From contig NZ_FNCO01000002.1 in the NCBI RefSeq assembly GCF_900100795.1, positions 62,001 through 126,000 on the forward strand: DNA of 64,000 nucleotides. Direction: 5' to 3'. Both the position numbers and the translations under genes were made by a program. Under the pieces are notes generated by a model. It made no database searches. It saw nothing but the letters and a program-made list of their open reading frames with translations, and was not told the DNA's origin. Of this stretch, positions 1 through 8,162 are shown piece by piece (position 1 is the first letter of the stretch; each line of letters opens with the position of its first letter). This stretch comes from Pseudomonas abietaniphila. Lineage in GTDB: Bacteria > Pseudomonadota > Gammaproteobacteria > Pseudomonadales > Pseudomonadaceae.

Positions 1-6
1 AAACAG

Positions 7-2781
7 GTGAACGAGAAATGCCAGCACTCCCTGAACGTCACCAGCTTCGCCATGAACGCCGGCCAGGCACTTTCATTTGACGGTAAATCATTGCAGATCC
101 CCGCTGGCACTTGTGTCCAGTTGCTCGCGAGACCACAAGTCGAATCCGGACTGTTCAGCGCGAAGTTGGGAGTGCTCGACAGCCGCCTGGAGACATTGGC
201 CATAGGCAGGAATGGCAACCTCGTGGTATTCGATGGCGCAAGAGTACTGATCGAAAGCATGCAGGCGTTGTCGGCGCCCCTTGAAGAATGGAAAAAACTG
301 GCCCGCTCCGATATCCACTATGAGGCAGCCGGTACCGCACGCAGCTATGTGCTCAAGGCCGATCCCTCCTACGCCAGGGCATGGCAATGGCGGCAACTGG
401 GCGCGATCACCATTCTGACCCAACGCTGGCGCTTCGACGGTCGGCCGATCTACGCCTGGATCAATCCCAAGGAGAACGACTTCAGGGTCGAAAAGCCCGG
501 GCGTGCTTCGCGTTTGCTCACCGGCAACAGTCAGTTGGCCAATTTCGAGATACAAGCCTTCGCCGGGCGCGACAGGGATGGTCAGTCGTCCACGATCAAC
601 CTGCTGCCCGCGCCGGCCAGCACCATTTTGCACACTGTTCATTGGGATAAGCCCTCGGCTACCGTGTTCCGCCATCGTATTACCTTGCATTCTCGCTACA
701 CCGCCGCGTTGCTGCGCGAGACCGACGGGCAGTGCCAGGCGTGGTCCGACGACTTCGAAGGAGCCTGGCTGCGTGTGGCGATGCTTGCCGAATCGACTCG
801 CATCGAGCTGACCCGGCCGCAGTTGCGCGCCATGATTCCACTGACGCAGTCGCCAGAAGAGGGCGAGGGACGAACGCCGCCGCTGATGGCCATTCTGCAA
901 GAGAGGCCCTTCACCCATGGCGGACTGGCGGATCGCGTGGTCGCGGAGGTTCGCTCAGGTGTCGGGTATGCCATGTCCGCCGGAGCCAACGGGGTTGTCC
1001 ACGCTGCTGACGTACGAAAGGAAATCGGCCGCGATCCACGCCTTGCTTACGAAGCCTACGACGAAGCCATGGGGAAGAGCGCGATGCTCTCCGTCGAGGG
1101 GCCGATCGGCCTTACCTTTGAGTCCGATGCGGTCTCGGCGCCGGCATTCCCGAATACCGCACTGGTGCTCGACCCGGTGAGCCTCGAGGTCAACACCCAC
1201 GGCGTACCGACCATGCAGTCACTGGAACTGGAGGAACATTTCCTCAGCGTCGGCTTGCGGCGCTACCTGCACCCGCACTGGCTGGTCAATGGCATCGACT
1301 GGCTGAACCCGCCGGACCTGACCCGCAACTGCTGGATTCAACTGCCGGGCATGCAAGGCACACTCTTTCTTGACGTAGAGGGAGGCGCCATGGACCTTGT
1401 AGAAGTTGGCCTGTCCGCAACACCATGGGAGGTGACCATGGATTGGCGGATATTGGACATAACGGCGAACGGTGACCAGCGCATGTCATTGCTCCGCGTG
1501 CCCACGACCAACGGCATCACCGACTGGCAATGCGCTCTGCTGCATGCGCCAATGAACGAACGGCGAGCATTGCTTTCCGTCTTCCTGGTGCCACCGACGG
1601 CCGAGAAACGGGGCGCCGGCAATGCCCCGAAGTTGCTGGCAAGTATCGAATGGACATTGCCATCCGGTCATGGCTTTGCCGACGTGAAGGTCGTTGCGCA
1701 GGACGAACTCAAGTGGACGTGCGAAATCAGCCTCAGCCAGAGCACGTCGATGCACTGGGCAAGAACCAACCGCAACTTCGCCACCGTTTTCGTTGCAGAT
1801 GGCAGCCCACTGGAAATGGGCAAGGCCTGGCAGGTCAAGGATTTGCGGGCGCGCCTGGAGAATGGCGAACTGAAGTTCACCGCCAGAGATTCTGTCGGTG
1901 AGCGCTTCTGGCTCAGGCCCGCACAAGGGATGCAGCCGTTCCCGACCCACACCCAGCGTCATCTTGCCTTGTTATTCAGTGAGGTGCGTTCAGGCCTAGG
2001 TCGGCCGCTGGAGCGGCCGACGGCACTGTACATGCTTGGCTCGAACAGCCTCCAAGGGATTTCTGGCGTCGTGCCTGACGTCAAAAACGGGCGGGTGCGG
2101 GTGGTCGAATTCGAGACCCCGGCCATCATTATTGGCCGTGGTGCCGTGAGCATACCGGATCAATACAAGTTCGGTTATCTGGACCTGGTCGCACCGGGTA
2201 TCGCAGTACCGCCGGCGTCCGGGGCACGAACGCTGCTGTCCCTGAATATGCGGCTGGTCGCAAATCTGGAGGCGCGCTCCAGAGTGGTGGAGCTTCGCCT
2301 GGGCCTGCGTCCCGAGAGCACGAAGACCAGCGAGGTCGGTGTTTTGGAGTTGAAGAGCACCTCCGTCAGCGAGTGGGCTACGTTCGGCGTGGATCTCAGT
2401 GTCGATGGTACCGGAAAGGTCAAGGTCTTGGCAGCGTGGGCCGTCGACCGCGACGGTATGCGGCAGGCGGTGGACGCTCAGTGGCTCGGAATCCCATGGA
2501 ACACCGACGCGATGCAGGGGCTGGTCATGACCGTCGAGCCGGCGAAATTCAAGGACGGGCTGGACCGTGAGCTCTGGCTAGAGGTCGCGATGCTCGCCAC
2601 CTCGCTGACCGAAGGCAACAGCGCTCGCCACGGTTTCAATAGCACCCTGGATCTGGACTGGTTCTTCGGGGCCGACCCGCTGTCGCCCGACACCGCCGCA
2701 AGCGAAGACGCGCTGCGTGGATTGCATGAGGTTCAAGCAAGGATCATCTCGGTATCACCACTGATTTCCATGAACGGTTGA
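7..2781 (+). CDS. Hypothetical protein, 924 aa, possibly 5'-truncated by the window edge
   Basis: I do not recognise this protein. It is large and soluble-looking, with no obvious signal peptide, membrane segment, Walker motif or nuclease motif. The sequence is rich in beta-type stretches with scattered aromatic residues. The reading frame starts at a GTG six bases into the window, so the true start may lie upstream. The next gene begins 71 bases downstream on the same strand and encodes a signal-peptide and membrane protein, so the two are probably co-transcribed. Both lie left of the first mexT-end repeat (core at 4390), which makes them the outermost visible module of the island. A structural or surface role paired with the membrane protein is only a guess. 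Confidence 0.7.
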   Translation: MNEKCQHSLNVTSFAMNAGQALSFDGKSLQIPAGTCVQLLARPQVESGLFSAKLGVLDSRLETLAIGRNGNLVVFDGARVLIESMQALSAPLEEWKKLARSDIHYEAAGTARSYVLKADPSYARAWQWRQLGAITILTQRWRFDGRPIYAWINPKENDFRVEKPGRASRLLTGNSQLANFEIQAFAGRDRDGQSSTINLLPAPASTILHTVHWDKPSATVFRHRITLHSRYTAALLRETDGQCQAWSDDFEGAWLRVAMLAESTRIELTRPQLRAMIPLTQSPEEGEGRTPPLMAILQERPFTHGGLADRVVAEVRSGVGYAMSAGANGVVHAADVRKEIGRDPRLAYEAYDEAMGKSAMLSVEGPIGLTFESDAVSAPAFPNTALVLDPVSLEVNTHGVPTMQSLELEEHFLSVGLRRYLHPHWLVNGIDWLNPPDLTRNCWIQLPGMQGTLFLDVEGGAMDLVEVGLSATPWEVTMDWRILDITANGDQRMSLLRVPTTNGITDWQCALLHAPMNERRALLSVFLVPPTAEKRGAGNAPKLLASIEWTLPSGHGFADVKVVAQDELKWTCEISLSQSTSMHWARTNRNFATVFVADGSPLEMGKAWQVKDLRARLENGELKFTARDSVGERFWLRPAQGMQPFPTHTQRHLALLFSEVRSGLGRPLERPTALYMLGSNSLQGISGVVPDVKNGRVRVVEFETPAIIIGRGAVSIPDQYKFGYLDLVAPGIAVPPASGARTLLSLNMRLVANLEARSRVVELRLGLRPESTKTSEVGVLELKSTSVSEWATFGVDLSVDGTGKVKVLAAWAVDRDGMRQAVDAQWLGIPWNTDAMQGLVMTVEPAKFKDGLDRELWLEVAMLATSLTEGNSARHGFNSTLDLDWFFGADPLSPDTAASEDALRGLHEVQARIISVSPLISMNG

Positions 2782-2852
2782 GGTGGGGCAAAGGGACATG
2801 CAGGTCGCGGGCGCATTGACCTGCGGCTCATCGAAAGAGGAGGGCGATTGCG

Positions 2853-4184
2853 ATGATGAAAAAGCTGTGGGGACTCATGGGCGCACTGCTAGCGCTGAAT
2901 CTGTTTGCCGCCGGCGCGGCGGCCACGGAAACGCCGCAACTGGCGACAAAATGCATAGTGGTAAGAGATTCAGGGCTTTTTGAAAGCAGATTGGCCGACA
3001 AAAAGAACGCGACACTCAAGACAGGCGAGAGCAACCGCGACCCGGCTTGTGCCACCCTGGGTAGCGACGCTCGTCCGTTGGTCGGCACCGGCGACTTGGT
3101 CATTGCCGTGGACAAGGCGGCGTTCACTGCCTTGCAGACGTCGCAGGAAGCCTTGAACGGGGCATTCGTGCTGTATCTCAATGGCGTGCCCTTGCCCGAC
3201 GATGCCGTGCTGATCGCCTCAGAAACGGTGGATCAATATGTCCAGCTCAGGTTCCGGATCCGCCAGGGGCCGGAAACCCAACGCCTGTGGTCCATGCTGT
3301 ATGCCGACGGGGCCCTGTTTGCCCCGACGGACCTGTATGCGGCACTCGGATGGCAGTCCAGCAACGATGCCGCGCTGGCGATGATTCCATCACGTGGCCA
3401 GGCCACATCAGTGAGCATCACCACCGGAGCCAGGCTGGCGCTTGCGCTTTTGCTGGTCGTGCTGGCCATCGCCGCCATCGTATATGTCGGAAGGGCGACG
3501 GACACCCTGCGTGACGAGCCGGACTCGACGATCCCACCGTGGTGGAAGGAAGCACGCAAGCTCCGGACCAGGCTGGCGCAGTTTCCGGACGATACGACTC
3601 GGAACCAGTACCTCAAGGAATACCCCGGCTACGACGGAACCGATGTCCTGCGCTACGACGACCTGGCCAGCAAGGCACTTGCTGGGGAGCCGGTCGAGGC
3701 GGCGGACGTCGATGCCACATGCTTTGGCCTGGCGCTGCGCAAGCCCGACTGGAAACCCGTGCGCGCGTCCTTCAGCCTTAGCCGCACTCAGATGGCACTG
3801 TGGTTCACTTTCGCCGTTGCCACCGGGCTGTTCCTGTGGCTGTTGTATGGGGACCTGCGTCGGATAGATGGATCGCTGCTGGTCCTGCTCGGCATCAGTA
3901 TCGGCACGGCGGGCCTGTCCTGGATCACTGACCGCAATGCCCCGAGCGGCCGCAGCTACGTGCCAAGTCGTGGGTTCTGGTACGACCTTCTAACCGGCTT
4001 CGACGAGCGCAAGCAACTGCATCGCTACCAGGCGGTGGTGGTGAATATCCTGCTGCTGGTGGTGGGAATCTTCCATGTACAGCAGCAGTTGAGCTATCCG
4101 GTGTTCGATCCGACCTGGTTGATTTTTCTGGGGATCAGCGGGACGGCTTATGGGGTGGGCAAGCAGGTGCTGGAGAGCAGGTGA
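2853..4184 (+). CDS. Membrane protein with N-terminal signal peptide, unknown function
   Basis: This 443-aa protein starts with a signal-like segment (residues 1-25, positive MMKK then a hydrophobic stretch ending near AAA). A roughly 165-residue extracytoplasmic region follows. Predicted transmembrane segments lie near residues 194-213, 313-333, 341-358, 393-410 and 420-437. The segment FSLSRTQMALWF (307-318) just before the second membrane helix is a striking block; I recall similar blocks in uncharacterised bacterial membrane proteins but cannot name the family. Two adjacent ATG codons (2853 and 2856) follow a GAGGAG-type ribosome site, which supports the start. It probably forms an operon with the upstream 924-aa gene. 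Function is unknown. Confidence 0.8.
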   Translation: MMKKLWGLMGALLALNLFAAGAAATETPQLATKCIVVRDSGLFESRLADKKNATLKTGESNRDPACATLGSDARPLVGTGDLVIAVDKAAFTALQTSQEALNGAFVLYLNGVPLPDDAVLIASETVDQYVQLRFRIRQGPETQRLWSMLYADGALFAPTDLYAALGWQSSNDAALAMIPSRGQATSVSITTGARLALALLLVVLAIAAIVYVGRATDTLRDEPDSTIPPWWKEARKLRTRLAQFPDDTTRNQYLKEYPGYDGTDVLRYDDLASKALAGEPVEAADVDATCFGLALRKPDWKPVRASFSLSRTQMALWFTFAVATGLFLWLLYGDLRRIDGSLLVLLGISIGTAGLSWITDRNAPSGRSYVPSRGFWYDLLTGFDERKQLHRYQAVVVNILLLVVGIFHVQQQLSYPVFDPTWLIFLGISGTAYGVGKQVLESR

Positions 4185-4893
4185 GGGGTTTAGGTGCTTC
4201 CCTGAGATGTATCCGCGAAGCAGTATCATTCCATCACCACCAGCATTTCTGGTAGGGGCATCCTTCTCAAATCATCCAAAGCATGCCTTCAGATATGCCC
4301 CGAGTGTGGGAATCCTCTGGAGGTGGGTAGATCTCCATGGTCTATGAAAAGGCATAAATGATCGCCTAAACAGCCTGCCCGACGAAAGCTAAAGACTCTC
4401 AGGGTAGCCGAAAAACATTTTGACTGGGCTCTAAGACGGTTATTTCAGGCCGATAAAAAAGAGTTGTGCCCCAAGCTGTGCTCCACTTGCACCGGCTGTG
4501 CTAGCGATCGTGAATGGCGATTCCTGACAGCTGTCGTGGTGGTGCACTCTGGACGTCAGAGTAGCTCCATGGCGGGATAGTCAGAAGCAGGGCGAGGCCG
4601 TGTCTTAAGGGGGCCGCTTGTCTCAGCGGTAGCTATATCCACCCTGACTGTGTGGTAACTACCCCGAGTACTTCGAATAGGAGGAGAGATGGACTTAGTC
4701 CTACGGATCCAGCAGCTGAAGCGCGGATCATTGATAAACATTCGTCGATGGCTGGCTTGAACTTGCCGTTCCAGCGACGACGGCGCCGCCCTTGACAGTG
4801 ATAGTGGCGAAATGCAATTTTTCGGGTCGGGTTGGATCCAGCCAGCTTCAAGGGCGGATACAAAGGAATTGTCCGTTTTAGAGGTGTCCGGGT
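4185..4893. other. 709-base intergenic stretch with att-like repeat copy 1
   Basis: There is no convincing gene here. Bases 4240-4545 are repeat copy 1, described separately. The rest (4546-4893) looks like decayed sequence. One 23-codon reading frame (4689-4760) follows a good GGAGGAG ribosome site but has no recognisable product. It could be a leader peptide for the downstream cassette or a remnant. No clear terminator or promoter was picked out. Confidence 0.5.
4240..4545. repeat. att-like repeat copy 1 (mexT-3'-end core at 4390-4418)
   Basis: The 29-base core at 4390-4418 matches the last codons of mexT at 24961-24989 apart from a few substitutions. Read on the minus strand it encodes MFFGYPESL followed by TAG. 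To its left is the arm segment with GGGGCAT and ATGCCCC motifs. To its right is a segment shared with copies 2 and 3 (…TTTTGACTGGGCTC…) that includes TGCCCC-type motifs and GCGATCG. This is the pattern of a tyrosine-recombinase attachment site with arm-binding repeats. The outer edges are approximate because similarity decays gradually. Confidence 0.75.
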
Positions 4894-6264
4894 GTGTTGC
4901 TAAATGCTTTTCTGACCGAGTACGACGAAAGCCTCGGTAATGAACTGAATATCGATCCCTTGGGGTTGCAGGTGATCTGGTCTGGATTCGGCCAGCAGAT
5001 TTTCCAGAACCGAATCAGCTCCATTTCCAACGATATCCGTAATTTCACCCTGAACCTGTTCAATCACTTCTTGATCAAGAGCCTAGTCGAGGACGACTCA
5101 ATTGCGCTAGGCAGCGGATTGAAGAGGGTCTACGATGGCAAACACGATCTCAGGTTCAAACATGCCTGTTTGGTGTACCTGGAAAATCTCTACGTCTACA
5201 GCGTCATCGCCCATGAAAATACCGCGGGTCTGGAAAGCACCGGCGTGCTGGGGATCAGCAAGGCGCGAAGAGGGTGGTTCGACAGTACAGGGAACCCTTC
5301 GCTCACCTTCAGCCATGTCCCGGAAGCGCAGGTACTGGCTCGGCAAACCCTGCTAGGCGTAAGCGGCCGCTACAAGACGCCGTTGGTAGAAATGGGCTTC
5401 TTCGACCGTCACTATCGCTACAACCTGCCCACGGCGACGGTACTGTGGAAAGACGCAGACGCGTTGATCAGCATCACCCCGACGCTTTCCCGCCTCTACA
5501 ACCTCCTGCGTCCTCACCTGCAAGACCTGCTGGCAAACAGTCGCAGCCAGCCGAAGATAAACTTCCAGGACATACCGGCAACGCTTCCCGAGGCTCTGGT
5601 CGAGGCCTTTCCGTCATCGGCGGCGGTAGGTGCCAGAACATGCGGTTTCTGGTTGTCCACCACGGACCTGGATCGGGGTGCCCCGGGAGCCTTGTATAAC
5701 GTGTTGTCTTCGCCCAAGCACGGCGACGGGGCGGTTGCGAATGTCTTTGAGGAGGCGATGAAGCAGCCGCTGCCGAAAGACGCACAGCGAAAACTCGTGC
5801 ACGTGCGCTTGCTGGAACCGCTCCTCAGCGAGCTGGACCTGTTGTTCCACCTGATGCTGGCCGAGAAATCCCAGCCCGTCAAAACGGTCTGGCAGCGCTG
5901 GAAAGCCCTGGGGCGTAATGCCTCGACCCTGGCCGCCTGTGCGGCTGCCATCAAAGCCGACAGCTCCATGACGACGGTGCTTTCCACTACTGGGCAAGCA
6001 CGCCTCCAGGGTTTGTTGAACGTGGCAGGCCAAGGCGACGCCGATGCACAGATGGACGCATTGTTGAGCTATCACGCGTTTATCATGGAAAACCGCGGCC
6101 AGTCGCCGTGGGTGACCCGAGCCGATAGCAAGCAGCTAAAGATCCATGTGCGGCCCCGCAGTGAGCCGACCCTTGCCGAGCGTCCGTTGGGTGGCTGGGT
6201 GCACCAGTACTACATTCCCCAGTTTCGGCACTTTCTTGCGGGCTTGCATGGGGTGGCCGCATGA
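4894..6264 (+). CDS. Conserved unknown protein of a PLD/SNF2 cassette, 456 aa
   Basis: First gene of a tightly overlapping three-gene cassette. An in-frame TAG at 4879 limits the start to GTG 4894 or later. The N-terminal block (residues about 15-65) describes a compact helical domain beginning LNIDPLGLQVIWSGFGQQIF and followed by charged helices. The protein has no membrane segments or classical catalytic motif. The overall layout (short N-terminal motif, then a sensor-like helical region) is loosely reminiscent of DUF6361 proteins found beside helicases and PLD nucleases, but I cannot confirm homology. The stop overlaps the ATG of the PLD gene by four bases (ATGA), so translation is coupled. 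It is likely a structural or sensing partner in a defence system. Confidence 0.8.
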   Translation: MLLNAFLTEYDESLGNELNIDPLGLQVIWSGFGQQIFQNRISSISNDIRNFTLNLFNHFLIKSLVEDDSIALGSGLKRVYDGKHDLRFKHACLVYLENLYVYSVIAHENTAGLESTGVLGISKARRGWFDSTGNPSLTFSHVPEAQVLARQTLLGVSGRYKTPLVEMGFFDRHYRYNLPTATVLWKDADALISITPTLSRLYNLLRPHLQDLLANSRSQPKINFQDIPATLPEALVEAFPSSAAVGARTCGFWLSTTDLDRGAPGALYNVLSSPKHGDGAVANVFEEAMKQPLPKDAQRKLVHVRLLEPLLSELDLLFHLMLAEKSQPVKTVWQRWKALGRNASTLAACAAAIKADSSMTTVLSTTGQARLQGLLNVAGQGDADAQMDALLSYHAFIMENRGQSPWVTRADSKQLKIHVRPRSEPTLAERPLGGWVHQYYIPQFRHFLAGLHGVAA

Positions 6265-8162
6265 AGCTGATCGGAGCCTTCAAGCAGCAACTGAAGGAAA
6301 TGGGCGAGCTCAAACGGGTCTGGCTGACCACGTTCAACCTCAACCTCGGTTTTGTCGAATCCCACCTGCTTCCGGCAGTGCTGAACATGGACCCGCCGCG
6401 CAACCGCATGGACTTCGAAGGCTTTCAGGCACACCTAGTGGAGAAAGATATCGACTTCCGGGTGTTCTGCGACAAGCGGATGCTGGGCGCCGACCAGTAC
6501 AAGCGCACGGCCATCAACGTTCATTGTGTGTCTGCTCGCGCTCTGAATTCTTACCATGGTTTTACCGATCAGACGTTGTTTCACCCCAAGCTCATCTTTC
6601 TGGAGAGCAAGAATGGGGAGATGGTGTTGGGGGCGGGCAGCGCGAACCTGACTGTCGGCGGCTGGGGACGCAATCAGGAGGTGTTCACCTTCCAGCGCGT
6701 CTGCAGTAACGACCAATATAGGCAGATTCAGAAGTTCTTCGATGCCTTGGCCGAGCCTCTGGAACTGGAGCTCCGCTGGCGCACCCGGCCTCGCCTGGCC
6801 GAAGGGCCTGATTGGCAATTTGTGCACAGTTTCGACAAACGCACCTTCCTTGAGCATCTCATGGCACAGGACCGCATCACCTCACTGCAGATTTGGTCCC
6901 CCTACCTGGCGGCCGACGTGCCCAACTTGCTAGAGCGGCTCCAGGAGCAATCAGGTAATCCTGATTTGAAGGTGGCTCTGGTCGCGGACCGCTTAGAGGG
7001 GCGGTACTTCCGGACGCCTTGGAGTGAGGCGTTGGCGGCCTGCATAGAGACGGAAACGCTGGCGTTCCACAAAAACCCGTCTCCGCCTGATCTGCTCACC
7101 GAAATCACCCATGCCAAGGCCTGGCTGTGTCGCGCCCCCCAGGGGAGCTGCCTGGCAATCGGCTCATGGAATTTCACCCATGCCGGTACCAGCAGTTTCG
7201 AGCAGCGCAATATCGAAGCCGGTATCGTGCTGAACTTCAAGCGTGATGCAGACATGCTGGGAGCGCGCATTGACGTCACCGAAGCCGATTTTGCCAGCGA
7301 GCAGTTGTTGTCCGACGATCGTCTGGATGTGCCGGAAGAGCTGCCTTTCGACCTGCAGGTGCTCTATGACTGGAAGCGTGCCTGTTTTTCAGTATCAGGC
7401 AACTGGTGGGTAGGCAAACCCCGTGATGGTTATTGGCTGAAGTTACCGGGTGTGAGCGAACCGATTCCGCTGCAGTGGCGCACACGGCGCCATGAGGGTA
7501 TGTGGTTGCTGATACCGATCAAGCAGGTGACACCCGATAACGAAGCCATGCTCGCCGACCATAGCTACGGCATTCTTCTGCGCAAGAACAGCCCTGCGGT
7601 GTTCAGGGGCATCATTGTTGAGAGCGGTCAGTCTTTCCGACGCGCACAAAGTTTCGAGTTACTGAAGGACCTGCTCGACAGTCTGTTGGCCGGAGTCGAT
7701 CCGAACAGCGACACCAACACGGTGTTGCGCTCTTGCCTGCGCAATGGTGCCGGGCCGGATGAGGACCTGACAGCGCCCTCAACCGTTATCGAACAGGACG
7801 CGTTGTCTTACTTCCGGTTGTTCCACGCAGTCGAACAGTATCGCGAGCGTTTGCGTGCAGCTTCCGATACGGTCCAGCTCGAGTTGTGGGTATTCGGTCA
7901 TCCGGGCTGTCTCCAGGAACTGGCGGCCAAGGCACGACAGCAGATTAACGGCAGCCCGCCCAGCGTGTTCAACTGGTTCCTCGCCCAGGAGGTCAATTCT
8001 CTTCACCAACTGGCAGCCGGGCTGTACCGCAAGGCCGGCCACCGTACGGCGGGAGACGAGTTGTGGTCGACACTACAGGTGCCGACGCCACGCTTGCCGA
8101 AGGAACTGCAAAGGAAGCTGGCTTATGTTCGCCGTGTTCAGAAGGAATGTGGTTATGCGTGA
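6261..8162 (+). CDS. Phospholipase D-like (HKD-type) nuclease protein, 633 aa
   Basis: Two PLD-type half-sites are visible. The first is H108-P-K110, followed about 17 residues on by GAGSANLT. The second is H284-A-K286, followed by IGSWNFTHAG. Two HxK…GSxN motifs in one chain are what PLD-family nucleases use to build one active site. A C-terminal region of about 330 residues has no recognised motif and may bind the partner proteins. The gene overlaps the upstream gene by 4 bases and the downstream SNF2-like helicase by 8 bases, so the three products are very likely made together. PLD plus helicase pairs are known in several anti-phage systems (for example DISARM and Mokosh), but the remaining partners here do not match those. 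Confidence 0.88.
   Translation: MKLIGAFKQQLKEMGELKRVWLTTFNLNLGFVESHLLPAVLNMDPPRNRMDFEGFQAHLVEKDIDFRVFCDKRMLGADQYKRTAINVHCVSARALNSYHGFTDQTLFHPKLIFLESKNGEMVLGAGSANLTVGGWGRNQEVFTFQRVCSNDQYRQIQKFFDALAEPLELELRWRTRPRLAEGPDWQFVHSFDKRTFLEHLMAQDRITSLQIWSPYLAADVPNLLERLQEQSGNPDLKVALVADRLEGRYFRTPWSEALAACIETETLAFHKNPSPPDLLTEITHAKAWLCRAPQGSCLAIGSWNFTHAGTSSFEQRNIEAGIVLNFKRDADMLGARIDVTEADFASEQLLSDDRLDVPEELPFDLQVLYDWKRACFSVSGNWWVGKPRDGYWLKLPGVSEPIPLQWRTRRHEGMWLLIPIKQVTPDNEAMLADHSYGILLRKNSPAVFRGIIVESGQSFRRAQSFELLKDLLDSLLAGVDPNSDTNTVLRSCLRNGAGPDEDLTAPSTVIEQDALSYFRLFHAVEQYRERLRAASDTVQLELWVFGHPGCLQELAAKARQQINGSPPSVFNWFLAQEVNSLHQLAAGLYRKAGHRTAGDELWSTLQVPTPRLPKELQRKLAYVRRVQKECGYA

Noticed and set aside
4633..4863. 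Minus-strand frame with a basic stretch (RRRRRWNGKFKPAID), possible transposase tail
   Set aside because: Looked like an IS remnant, but there are no inverted repeats or further transposase sequence to support it.
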